This document shows, in pieces, positions 1 to 6,965 of a DNA stretch of 12,391 nucleotides (the first letter of the stretch is position 1; each line of letters opens with the position of its first letter). Source of the DNA: an uncultured Methylobacteriaceae bacterium (lineage in GTDB: Bacteria > Pseudomonadota > Alphaproteobacteria > Rhizobiales > Beijerinckiaceae). The position numbers and the translations under genes were made by a program. The notes under the pieces were generated by a model, which saw only the letters and a list, made by a program, of their open reading frames with translations, ran no database searches and was not told where the DNA came from. Location of the stretch: assembly GCA_937872715.1 (NCBI GenBank), contig CALMTJ010000149.1, positions 29,103 through 41,493 of the forward strand, read 5' to 3'.

Positions 1-494
1 ACATTGATCAGTCCGACCGCAGTGCCGCGGAACTTGGAAGAGCAGAACTCCGCGAGCAGCGTCACGGCCGTCACGATCTCGCCGCCGAGACCCAGGCCTA
101 CGATGAAGCGGCCGATCGCCATCACCGAGTAGCCCGGTGCCAGCGCACAAACGGTGGCGCCGATCGTGAACAGGAGCAGGTTGACGTTCAACATGAAGCG
201 CCGGCCGACCTTGTCGGCCAGAATGCCGGAGCCGAGACGGCCGATCGCGGCCGCGACGAACGTCATGGTGTTGAGGAAGCCGATGTCTCCGGCCGTAAGC
301 TGCCATTGCTCGCGCAAGAACGGCGCGATCAAGCCGACGGTGTTCTGCTCGAAGACGTCGAACATGACGCCGATGAGCACCAGGAGAACGATGACCTTGT
401 GGGCGGTCGTCACCCCGATCTGGTCGAGGGCCGATTCCACCTGGGCCGCCGCCGCCGATGTGGGGGCAGAAAGCTGAATGCCTTCCCCAGCCAT
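1..494 (-). CDS. MFS transporter, 5' part (C-terminus off window)
   Basis: Inner-membrane secondary transporter of the major facilitator superfamily. Only the first 164 residues are in the window; the gene runs off at base 1. The protein starts MAGEGIQLSA. After a cytoplasmic N-terminus of about 30 residues, hydrophobic segments follow at about 33-55, 70-88, 100-120 and 127-147. The loop between TM2 and TM3 carries the MFS signature GRLGSGILADKVGRR, and TM4 carries GRFIVGLGLGGE. The N-terminal layout resembles the aromatic-acid or sugar-phosphate symporter branches, but the substrate cannot be told from this part. The ATG at 494 is preceded on the minus strand by GGAGGG at a good distance, which supports this start. 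It diverges from the RpiR-type regulator gene, so that regulator may control it. Confidence 0.88.
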   Translation of the reverse strand, partial: MAGEGIQLSAPTSAAAAQVESALDQIGVTTAHKVIVLLVLIGVMFDVFEQNTVGLIAPFLREQWQLTAGDIGFLNTMTFVAAAIGRLGSGILADKVGRRFMLNVNLLLFTIGATVCALAPGYSVMAIGRFIVGLGLGGEIVTAVTLLAEFCSSKFRGTAVGLIN

Positions 495-533
495 TGTCAG
501 TCCCTCCGCATTCAAACTCGCAGGACGCCGGAG

Positions 534-561
534 ACGATATTTCATCAGACGTAATCTGCAA
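534..561 (-). promoter_or_regulatory. Candidate sigma70-type promoter of the MFS gene
   Basis: Read on the minus strand: TTGCAG (561-556), a 16-base spacer, then TATCGT (539-534). Both boxes are partial matches to TTGACA/TATAAT. The distance to the ATG at 494 is about 40 bases. The imperfect palindrome GACGATATTTCATC (533-546) overlaps the -10 box, where a repressor would be expected to bind. This is a pattern match only. Confidence 0.3.
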
Positions 562-660
562 ATTTCCTTTCAGCAAGCGTCGTGCCAGCCCCCGGATCCG
601 GTGGCGCCGCGTTGGGCGCTGGGCCATATGAAGGGAAGCCGACAGCCGACACGCTCACGC

Positions 661-685
661 CGACGAGACGTTTCGTCGTCTCGTC
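661..685. promoter_or_regulatory. Inverted repeat, candidate operator of the RpiR regulator
   Basis: GACGAGACG (662-670) and CGTCTCGTC (677-685) are perfect 9-base inverted arms around TTTCGT. Bases 661-678 also form an 18-base palindrome with one mismatched pair. It ends 24 bases before the GTG chosen as the regulator start, so it could be an autoregulatory operator or an mRNA hairpin over the ribosome-loading region. A related half-site pattern (GACGA and TTTC-TC) recurs at 533-546 before the divergent MFS gene. Confidence 0.5.
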
Positions 686-709
686 AATGGCTTGGGGCGG
701 CGAAGAAAC

Positions 710-1561
710 GTGAGCACGACGATCTCAGCCAAAGGCTCGCTGGTAGCGCGGATCACGAGGCAGCTCGAAAGCCTGTCTCCGACCGAGCGACGGCTTGCCG
801 AGTTCTTGCTCGACTTCCCGGGCGATCTGCCTTCTTACACGGCAACCGAGTTGGCCGACGCGGCGCGGGTATCGAATGCGGCCGTGACGCGGCTCATCCA
901 GCGCCTGGGCTACGACACCTACAGCGAGGCTCGTCGGCAGGTCCGACTGGAGCAGAAGGCCGGCTCGCCCCTCATGCTGCTCGGGGCCGAGGGCAAGGCG
1001 GGAGACACGCTTCGAGCCCACCTCGAACTCAGTGTTCAGAACCTGTCTGACACCTACGGCGGCCTCTCGGAGGATATGCTTGACCGGATCGCCCGGGCCA
1101 TGCTCGCCGCGAAGCGGGTCTGGTTCGCGGGCTTCCGAAACAACCACTCTTTCGCCGCCTACCTCCGCTGGCAGGTCTTCCGCGTCATTGAGACCGCCAT
1201 CCTCCTGCCGGTCGCCGGTGAGACAATCGCCGAATACGCCGTGACGCTTAGGAAGGGCGACCTGCTCGTCGTCTTCGCGCTGCGCCGATCCACGCCCGCC
1301 TCGGTCCGCCTGATCCGCCAAGCTGCGAGAGCCGGCGCCGGGGTTCTCTGCGTCGTGGACGCGACGACCGACGACCCAGGACCCGCCACCTGGGTCATCA
1401 GCTGCCAGACGCGGGCGGCCGGCCCCCTCGACAACCATGTCGCGGTCATCGGCCTCGCGCACTTTATCGCCACCCGGGTGCTCGAACTCAGCGGTCGGGA
1501 GGGCCGTCGCCGCATGGCGGCGATCGAGGCGGCGCACGACGCGTTCGACGAAGAGCCATAA
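710..1561 (+). CDS. MurR/RpiR family transcriptional regulator (HTH + SIS)
   Basis: DNA-binding regulator of about 283 residues, normal for the family. Residues ~10-80 form the N-terminal HTH_6 domain; 'LSPTERRLAEFLLD' and 'TATELADAARVSNAAVTRLIQ' regions match the usual RpiR helices. Residues ~115-245 form a SIS (sugar isomerase) domain, with 'VWFAGFRNNHSF', 'GETIAEYAVTLRKGDLLVVF' and 'GVLCVVDA' in the expected order. In this family the SIS domain usually senses a phosphorylated sugar or a related small molecule. I chose GTG at 710 because there is no ribosome site before the in-frame TTG at 692, which would add six residues. The gene diverges from the MFS transporter gene and has an inverted repeat just upstream, suggesting local control of itself and the transporter. 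The ligand is unknown. Confidence 0.88.
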   Translation: MSTTISAKGSLVARITRQLESLSPTERRLAEFLLDFPGDLPSYTATELADAARVSNAAVTRLIQRLGYDTYSEARRQVRLEQKAGSPLMLLGAEGKAGDTLRAHLELSVQNLSDTYGGLSEDMLDRIARAMLAAKRVWFAGFRNNHSFAAYLRWQVFRVIETAILLPVAGETIAEYAVTLRKGDLLVVFALRRSTPASVRLIRQAARAGAGVLCVVDATTDDPGPATWVISCQTRAAGPLDNHVAVIGLAHFIATRVLELSGREGRRRMAAIEAAHDAFDEEP

Positions 1562-1574
1562 GGGCGATCACGCC

Positions 1575-2015
1575 ATGCGCTATGGTTCCTCGGCGTCGCC
1601 GCGACGCCCCGGCGCGCGCGCCGCACAGGCCGCGAACGGCAGCGCCGAGCTCTGGAGCGAGGTGCGGAGCGACAGGAGCTTCGACCGGTTCACGGACGCG
1701 GAAAGGGCGTTCATCGCGACCCCGCGACAGCTTCTACATGGCCACGGTGTCGGAGACTGGCTGGCCCTACGTCCGGCACCGAGGCGGACCGCCCGGGTTC
1801 CTGCGCGTCCTAAAAATCGCGTGCTCCCGATCGGAGGTCCGGGAGGCGCTCCCCCCGGAGCAGCATGGCGAGCAGTTTTCGCCCTGCTCGGGCGAGAGCC
1901 GCGGTTCAGGTATGTGCCGGTGGTGCTGCTCCGGGCCGAGCAGGAACGGGTGCTGCGCGAGATCGCAGCCGAACGCGCCGAGGTGCAGGCGACCAAAGGC
2001 CAGCGGATGGCCTAG
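1575..2015 (+). pseudogene. Frameshifted, truncated PPOX-like flavin-nucleotide-binding gene
   Basis: From ATG 1575 the protein reads like the start of pyridoxamine-5'-phosphate-oxidase-family proteins (RAAQAANGSAELW, RFTDAERAFIA). At the C-run 1720-1723 the conserved sequence jumps to the next frame (RDSFYMATVSETGWPYV, HRGGPPGFLRVL), as if one C had been gained. Homology then stops at about 1812, where family members continue with more than 100 further residues of the FMN-binding barrel. Bases 1813-2015 keep an open frame in the original phase with a charged, helix-like tail (RAEQERVLREIAAERAEVQ) that I cannot assign. I infer a dead gene: an indel plus loss of the core. It starts 13 bases after the rpiR-type stop and is convergent with the monooxygenase gene, sharing CTAG at 2012-2015. 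Confidence 0.72.
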
Positions 2016-3373
2016 CCACGTTCGCCGGCCGCCACTCCGGCGAACGAGGCGGCCGGGAAGTATCGGTTCGCGGGTCGCTCGAGCCCGAGCTGGTCGCGCA
2101 GCATCGGACCCTCATACTCGGTCCGGAACAGGCCACGGCGCTGCAGCTCGGGCACGACCCTGTCGACGAAGTCGTCGAGGCCGGCCGGGAGGTAGGGAAA
2201 CATGACGTTGAACCCGTCCGAGCCCTCTCCGTCGAGCCACTCCTCCATCTCGTCCGCGATGCTCGCCGGCGTGCCCACGAAGGCGAGGCCGGCATAGCCG
2301 CCGAGCCGCTGTGCGAGCTGGCGAATGGTGAGGTTCTCGCGTCGGGCGAGGGCGACCGCGCGTTCGCGACCGCTCTTGCCGGCCTCGGTTTCCGGGATCT
2401 CGGGCAGTGGCCCGTCCGGATCGAACCGCGACGCGTCCGTCCCGAGCGCGACCGACAGCGAGCCGATCGCGCTGTCGGAATGGACGAGGCCGTCGAGATG
2501 GGCCCGTTTCGCCCGCGCTTCCTCGACACTGTCCCCGACCACCACGAAGGCGCCGGGCAGGATCTTCAGGCTCTCGCGCGGCCGGCCGATCGCGTCCATG
2601 CGGCGCCGGATGTCGGCGTAGAAGGCCTGGCCGGCCGCGAGGTTGCCATGCGCCGCGAACACGACCTCCGCGGTCTCGGCCGCGAGTTGCCGTCCGGGCT
2701 CGGATGCGCCGGCCTGGACGATGACGGGCCAGCCCTGCACGGGGCGCGCGATGTGGAGCGGTCCCCGCACGGACAGGTGCTCGCCCTTGTGGTCGAGCAC
2801 GTGCAGCTTGGCCGGGTCGAAGAAGGTGCCGCTCGCGACGTCCCGCACGAAGGCGTCGTCCGCCCAGCTGTCCCAAAGCCCGGTCACGACGTCGTAGAAC
2901 TCGCGCGCCCGCTCGTAGCGCTCGCCGTGGGCCAGCGCCTCGTCCATGCCGAAATTGAGGGCGGCGTCCGGGTTCGCGGTCGTGACGATGTTCCAGCCCG
3001 CCCGGCCGCCCGAGATGTGGTCGAGCGAGGCGAAGCGGCGGGCAATGTGGAACGGTTGGTCGTAGGTCGTGGACGCGGTCGCCACGAGGCCGATACGATC
3101 GGTGACCGCCGCCAGGGCGGACAGGAGCGTGAACGGCTCGAAGGACGTCGCCGTGTGGCTCCGCTTCAGGGCCTCGACCGGCATGTTGAGGAGCGCGAGA
3201 TGGTCGGCCATGAAGAAGGCGTCGAACTTCGCGGCTTCCAGCCGCTGCGCGAAACGCTTCAGGTGGGCGAAGTTGAAGTTCGCGTCGGGATAGGCGCCCG
3301 GGTAGCGCCAGGCGCCGGTGTGGATGCTCGCCGGGCGCATGAAGGCGCCGAGCTTCAGCTGCTTGCGGGGCAT
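2012..3373 (-). CDS. NtaA/SnaA/DszA/DmoA-family FMNH2-dependent monooxygenase
   Basis: Class C flavin monooxygenase (bacterial luciferase-like) of 453 residues, the usual length for the NtaA/SnaA/SoxA/DszA group. Relatives oxidise nitrilotriacetate, dimethyl sulfide or dibenzothiophene sulfone using FMNH2 from a separate reductase. Diagnostic stretches: HTGAWRYPGAYPD (18-30), SFEPFTLLSALAAVTDRIGL (77-96), SLDHISGGRAGWNIVTTANP (116-135) and HGERYERAREFYDVV (149-163). The C-terminal part has the usual 'FVGTPASIADEMEEW' and 'DGFNVMFPYLPAGLDDFVD'. It is cytoplasmic, with no signal peptide. It is the last gene of the minus-strand sulfur operon, 49 bases after the cupin stop, with GGAG upstream of the start. 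The context points to C-S bond cleavage of an organosulfur compound, perhaps a sulfone or thioether, but the substrate is not readable from sequence. Confidence 0.87.
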   Translation of the reverse strand: MPRKQLKLGAFMRPASIHTGAWRYPGAYPDANFNFAHLKRFAQRLEAAKFDAFFMADHLALLNMPVEALKRSHTATSFEPFTLLSALAAVTDRIGLVATASTTYDQPFHIARRFASLDHISGGRAGWNIVTTANPDAALNFGMDEALAHGERYERAREFYDVVTGLWDSWADDAFVRDVASGTFFDPAKLHVLDHKGEHLSVRGPLHIARPVQGWPVIVQAGASEPGRQLAAETAEVVFAAHGNLAAGQAFYADIRRRMDAIGRPRESLKILPGAFVVVGDSVEEARAKRAHLDGLVHSDSAIGSLSVALGTDASRFDPDGPLPEIPETEAGKSGRERAVALARRENLTIRQLAQRLGGYAGLAFVGTPASIADEMEEWLDGEGSDGFNVMFPYLPAGLDDFVDRVVPELQRRGLFRTEYEGPMLRDQLGLERPANRYFPAASFAGVAAGERG

Positions 3374-3422
3374 GGCGGCGATCCGTCTCCGACGGCTCGG
3401 ACGAACCTCGCCCGATCCCAGG

Positions 3423-3920
3423 TCAGGGGTGCTTGTGGATGGGATCGACCCAATACACCGTCTCCGGTTTCTCGACCGGGTCGACGTCCGTGATGTTGAC
3501 CACCACGGCCTCGTTATCGGATCGCACCAGCACGCATTGGAGCGGCTCGTCCGGGGAGGCGTTGATCTCCTGGTGGGGAACGAAGGGCGGCACGAAGATG
3601 AAGTCGCCGGGTCCCGCCTCCGCCACGAATTCGAGCCTGTCGCCCCAGCGCATGCGGGCGCGACCTGAGACGACGTAGATCACGCTCTCCAGCTCGCCGT
3701 GATGGTGGACGCCCGTCTTGGCGTCCGGCTGGATCGCGACCGTTCCGGCCCAGATCTTCTGCGCGCCGACCCGGGCGTGGTTGATGGCGGCCTGCCGGAA
3801 CATGCCCGGCGTCTGCGCCGTGTTCGGGTCGAGCTGGTCACCCTTGATGACCCTGACGCCGTCGTGCTTCCAGCGCTCGCCGGCCGGGGCATGGTGGTCG
3901 TGATGATGGTCGTCGCTCAT
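3423..3920 (-). CDS. Cupin-domain protein of the RmlC-like (COG4101-type) group
   Basis: Single-domain cupin of 165 residues. Cupin motif 1 is clear: GVHHHGELESVIYVVSG (about 70-86), giving the His, His and Glu of a metal site. Motif 2 is GDFIFVPPFVPHQEIN, supplying the fourth-ligand His, but the usual PxG is replaced by PPFVPH. The N-terminus is unusually His/Asp-rich (DDHHHDHH). The segment QTPGMFRQAAI is typical of an uncharacterised cupin group I know beside ABC transporter genes. The gene starts four bases after the stop of the orphan tail and precedes the NtaA-type monooxygenase gene, so it is co-transcribed with the sulfur operon. It could be a metal-dependent oxygenase or lyase working on a pathway intermediate, or a small-molecule-binding protein. 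No function is established. Confidence 0.85.
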   Translation of the reverse strand: MSDDHHHDHHAPAGERWKHDGVRVIKGDQLDPNTAQTPGMFRQAAINHARVGAQKIWAGTVAIQPDAKTGVHHHGELESVIYVVSGRARMRWGDRLEFVAEAGPGDFIFVPPFVPHQEINASPDEPLQCVLVRSDNEAVVVNITDVDPVEKPETVYWVDPIHKHP

Positions 3921-3924
3921 CGGC

Positions 3925-4047
3925 TCAGTCCAGCGGGTCGGGCTTGTCGGCCGCGATCTTGTCGAAGAGCGGCCGGAAGCTCAACGCATCGCCGCGATCG
4001 GTGCCGACCTGCCCGGCCGCGCGCCTCGCAGTCTCGGCGCGGCTCCG
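3925..4047 (-). other. Orphan 40-codon coding-like tail after the binding-protein gene
   Basis: Directly after the TGA of the SsuA-like gene (4048-4050) the same frame stays open for 40 codons to a TGA at 3925-3927, ending GDALSFRPLFDKIAADKPD then PLD. Third codon positions are strongly GC and the peptide looks protein-like rather than like shadow sequence. There is no good start codon in this frame. Possible readings: the 3' remnant of a deleted gene between the binding protein and the cupin; a C-terminal extension cut off by a nonsense mutation; or chance. It ends four bases before the cupin ATG, like a normal upstream neighbour in an operon, which favours a gene remnant. Confidence 0.4.
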
Positions 4048-5004
4048 TCACTGCGTGGCCGCGGCGGCGCCCTGCCGCACGGCGTCGTTGAAGGAGGGGT
4101 CGAGGATCGCGGCGGCGTCGAGCCGCTTCGGGATCAGGCCCTGCCGCACGTAGAGGTCGATCGTGCGCTGCTCGTCGGCCACGACGCCCTCGTCGATCGC
4201 GACGGGGCGGATGTCGGCGCGACGGAACCAGGCGAGCGGCACGGCCTCCGGCAGACCGATCAGGTGCGACCAAGCCTCGGCGAAGCGCTCCGGATGGGCT
4301 CGGGCCCAGGTCCGGGCCTGGGCGAGCCGGCGGAGGAAGTCCTCCAGCTCCGGGCGCTTGCCCGCGATCGCGTCGAGGCGCGCCGCCTGGAAGCTCAGCC
4401 CCGGCGTGATGCCGCGGCCGTCGCTCAGGATGCGGGCCTGCCCGGCCACTTCGAGCTGGGACGTGTAGGGCTCCCACGTCGCCCAGGCGTCGAGCGAGCC
4501 GGAGACGAGCGCCGCCTTGGCGTCGGCTGGCAGCAGGAACTTGAGGTCGATGTCGGCGGGCTTGAGCCCGGCCGCTTCCAGGCTCGCGAGCACGAGCTGG
4601 TGGCCGATGGAGCCCCGCCCCGTCCCGACGCGCTTGCCTTTCAGGTCGGCGAAGCTCCTGGCCGGGGAGTCGGGCCGTACCAGCACGGCGAGCCCGCCCT
4701 GGTCGGAGCGCGTCGCCTGAACGACGCGAATCGGCGCGCCGGCCGCGGTCGCGAAGGTGAACGGCGCGTCGCCCGCGACGCCCGTCTCGATCGCGCCCGC
4801 GTTCAGGGCCTCGAGCAGGGGCGCGGCGGCCGGGAACTCGCTCCAGGCGATGCGGTAGGGAGCGCCGTCGAGCACGCCCGCGGCTTCCATCACGGCACGG
4901 GCGTTGCCGCGCTGATCGCCGACCTTGAGGACGGTCTCGGCCCGGGCGGGCGCGGCGAAGAGGCCGAGAACCGCGGCCGCGAGGAGAAGGGATCTCATCA
5001 TCAT
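4048..5004 (-). CDS. ssuA: SsuA-like periplasmic sulfonate-type ABC substrate-binding protein
   Basis: Periplasmic solute-binding protein of 318 residues, normal for the SsuA/TauA/NMT1 type. An N-terminal signal peptide is visible: basic start, hydrophobic LLLAAAVLGLFAAP, cleavage after ARA at about residue 22. The mature part has the usual lobes, with ALNAGAIETGVAGDAPFTFA (67-86), FADLKGKRVGTGRGS (118-132) and GSLDAWATWEPYTSQLE (169-185). These match aliphatic-sulfonate binding proteins, which deliver substrate to an SsuBC transporter. Start: ATG is repeated three times (5004, 5001, 4998). The TAGGA overlapping the previous stop is best spaced for the second. It follows the SsuD-like gene by six bases. 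The true ligand may be a sulfonate, sulfone or sulfate ester. Confidence 0.87.
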   Translation of the reverse strand: MMMRSLLLAAAVLGLFAAPARAETVLKVGDQRGNARAVMEAAGVLDGAPYRIAWSEFPAAAPLLEALNAGAIETGVAGDAPFTFATAAGAPIRVVQATRSDQGGLAVLVRPDSPARSFADLKGKRVGTGRGSIGHQLVLASLEAAGLKPADIDLKFLLPADAKAALVSGSLDAWATWEPYTSQLEVAGQARILSDGRGITPGLSFQAARLDAIAGKRPELEDFLRRLAQARTWARAHPERFAEAWSHLIGLPEAVPLAWFRRADIRPVAIDEGVVADEQRTIDLYVRQGLIPKRLDAAAILDPSFNDAVRQGAAAATQ

Positions 5005-5010
5005 GGCGTC

Positions 5011-6126
5011 CTACTCGGCCGCTTGGCGGGCGCCGGCCCGCCCGGCGAGCTGGCTGCGGAAGGCCGGGATCAGTTCGCGGCCGTACTGGACCGCGTCCTC
5101 CAGCGGATCGAAGCCGCGGATGAGGAACGTGCTCACCCCGAGGTCGTGATAGTCGAGGAGGGCGTCCGCGACCTGGTCCGGCGTGCCGACGAGGGCGGTC
5201 GAATTGCCCTGCGCGCCGGTCGCGGCCGCGATCGCCGTGTAGAGGCGCTTGTCCAAGCGTGCGCCCTGGCCGGCAGCCGCGAGGAGCCGTCGGGAACCCT
5301 CGTTCGGCGGTGGCGGCGCCTCGCCGAGACCCTTGGCGGCCCGCACGGCCTTCGTCCGGGCGAGGACCTCCTCGGCGCGCGCCCAGGCCTTCTCCTCCGT
5401 GTCGGCCAGGATCGGCCTGAAGGACAGGCTGAAGCGGATCTCGCGCTCGCGACGGTGGCGGGCGGCTTCCGCCCGCACCGTGGCGATCGTCTCGCGCACC
5501 TGGGCGTGGGTCTCGCCCCAGAGGGCGTAGATGTCGGCATGCTTTCCGGCGACCCGGAGCGCGGCCTCGGACGATCCCCCGAAATAGACGGGCAGGTGCG
5601 GCCGCTGCACCGGCTTCACGGCCGAGAAGGCCTTGTCGACGCGGTAATACGTGCCCGCGTAATCGAAGGGCGTCGCGCTCGTCCACGAGGCCTTGACCAC
5701 GTCGAGGTACTCGCTCGTGCGGGCGTAGCGCTCGTCCTTGGTCAGGTGGTCGCCGTCCTGCGCGAGCTCGGAATCGCTGCCGCCCGTGATGATGTGGACG
5801 CCCGCGCGCCCGCCCGTGAGGTGATCGAGGGTCGCGAGCTGGCGGGCCGCGACCGTCGGGGCTTGGAAGCCGGGGCGATGCGCTATCATCAGGCTGATCC
5901 GCTCCGTCACGGAGGCCGCGTAGGCGGCCACCAGCACGCTGTCCGGCGCCGTCGAGTGGAAGGCGACCAGGAAGCGGTCGAAGCCGCCGTATTCCTGCGC
6001 CTGAGCCAGCGCCCGGATATAGTCGCGGTCCACCACCGGACCCTCCGGCGGATGTGTCTCGGAGCCGTATTGCGTGCCGACGAAGCCGATGAACTCGACG
6101 TCGTTCGTCCAGAGTGCCTGTGTCAT
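5011..6126 (-). CDS. SsuD-like FMNH2-dependent monooxygenase (LLM class), variant active site
   Basis: Class C flavin monooxygenase of 371 residues aligned over its length with alkanesulfonate monooxygenase SsuD. Shared regions include PTVAARQLATLDHLTGGR, VYFGGSSEAALRVAGKHAD, NSTALVGTPDQVADAL and the C-terminal 'FLIRGFDPLEDAVQYGREL'. SsuD cleaves alkanesulfonates to aldehyde and sulfite using FMNH2 and O2. By my reading, residues important in E. coli SsuD differ here: the Arg226/His228 pair aligns with Ser and Arg in RFSLSFRPI, Cys54 aligns with Ala in HSTAPDS, and His11 is absent. So it is a separate subfamily and need not act on alkanesulfonates. I prefer ATG 6126 (GGGAG, six-base spacing) over ATG 6132, which overlaps that ribosome site. 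It starts 11 bases after the ATPase stop. Confidence 0.85.
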   Translation of the reverse strand: MTQALWTNDVEFIGFVGTQYGSETHPPEGPVVDRDYIRALAQAQEYGGFDRFLVAFHSTAPDSVLVAAYAASVTERISLMIAHRPGFQAPTVAARQLATLDHLTGGRAGVHIITGGSDSELAQDGDHLTKDERYARTSEYLDVVKASWTSATPFDYAGTYYRVDKAFSAVKPVQRPHLPVYFGGSSEAALRVAGKHADIYALWGETHAQVRETIATVRAEAARHRREREIRFSLSFRPILADTEEKAWARAEEVLARTKAVRAAKGLGEAPPPPNEGSRRLLAAAGQGARLDKRLYTAIAAATGAQGNSTALVGTPDQVADALLDYHDLGVSTFLIRGFDPLEDAVQYGRELIPAFRSQLAGRAGARQAAE

Positions 6127-6137
6127 GATCATCTCCC

Positions 6138-6953
6138 TCAGATGCCCGCGCCCTGATCGTTGAACAGGTGATCGAAGACCCGGCCTTCGATCCGGGCGAG
6201 CTTCGGGTCGCCGCGCCGGCGCGGCCGCGGCACGTCGACCGGGACGTCGAGCGCGATGCGGCCGGCATCGATCACCAGGATCCGGTCGGCGAGCGCCACC
6301 GCCTCGCCGACATCGTGCGTGACGAGCACCGCCGTGAAAAGCTGGGCCGTCCAGATGCGCTCGACCAGGCCCTGCATCTCGATCCGGGTGAGCGCGTCGA
6401 GCGCGCCGAGCGGCTCGTCGAGCGCCAGGAAGCGCGGCCGGCTGACGAGGGCGCGGGCGAGCGCTACGCGCTGGCGCTGGCCGCCGGAGAGAACGGACGG
6501 CCAGTCATCGGCCCGGTTTTCCAGCCCGACCTCCCGGAGTGCGTGCAGCGCCTCCTCGCGTCGGCGCGAAGCCGGGACTGACGGGTCCAGACCGACGGCG
6601 ACATTGGCGACGACCCGCTTCCAGGGCAGGAGGCGCGGCTCCTGGAACATCAGCCGCGTGGACCGGCGGGCCTCGCTCGCATCGCCGAGCCGCACGTCGC
6701 CGGCGCTGGGCGTCTCGAGCCCGACGACGAGCCGCAGGAGCGTCGACTTCCCGCAGCCGCTCTTGCCGACGACCGCTACGAACTGGCCGGCCGGGATGTG
6801 GAGGTCGACACCCGCGAGGACGGGCATGTCGCCGAACGTCTTGGCCAGCCCCCTGACCGTGACGGGAAGGCCGGTCGCGGGGCCGGGACGCGGCGAGGCG
6901 GCGCGGTCCGCGAACGGGATCTCGGCGTCTCGGCTGAGGGTGGAGGCGACCAT
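6138..6953 (-). CDS. ssuB: SsuB-like ABC transporter ATPase
   Basis: Cytoplasmic ATP-binding subunit of a sulfonate/nitrate/taurine-type importer, 271 residues. All ATPase motifs are intact: Walker A GKSGCGKST (63-71), Q-loop FQEPRLLPW (103-111), signature LSGGQRQRVALARAL (155-169), Walker B FLALDEP (175-181), D-loop GALD and switch His in VTHDVGEA (211-218). The FQEPRLLPW form of the Q-loop is typical of the SsuB/TauB branch. The N-terminal 30 residues are a low-complexity extension also seen in SsuB proteins. The gene lies 12 bases after the permease stop and 5 bases before the longer SsuD-like start, so translation is probably coupled. It powers uptake with the permease and the SsuA-like protein. 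Confidence 0.9.
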   Translation of the reverse strand: MVASTLSRDAEIPFADRAASPRPGPATGLPVTVRGLAKTFGDMPVLAGVDLHIPAGQFVAVVGKSGCGKSTLLRLVVGLETPSAGDVRLGDASEARRSTRLMFQEPRLLPWKRVVANVAVGLDPSVPASRRREEALHALREVGLENRADDWPSVLSGGQRQRVALARALVSRPRFLALDEPLGALDALTRIEMQGLVERIWTAQLFTAVLVTHDVGEAVALADRILVIDAGRIALDVPVDVPRPRRRGDPKLARIEGRVFDHLFNDQGAGI

Positions 6954-6965
6954 CGGGGTCTCGCG

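Noticed and set aside
725..1537. 270-codon minus-strand frame opposite the regulator
   Set aside because: Shadow of the RpiR-type gene; no recognisable domain.
1865..3493. 542-codon plus-strand frame
   Set aside because: Antisense shadow of the NtaA-type monooxygenase gene, whose family motifs are unmistakable on the other strand.
4264..6156. 630-codon plus-strand frame
   Set aside because: Antisense shadow of the binding-protein and SsuD-like genes; composition is skewed to Arg, Gly, Ala and Asp with no motif.
3917..6268. 783-codon minus-strand frame across the binding-protein and SsuD-like genes
   Set aside because: Its product is Arg/Gly/Pro-rich with no domain. It is a GC-driven shadow of two genes with clear families in another frame.
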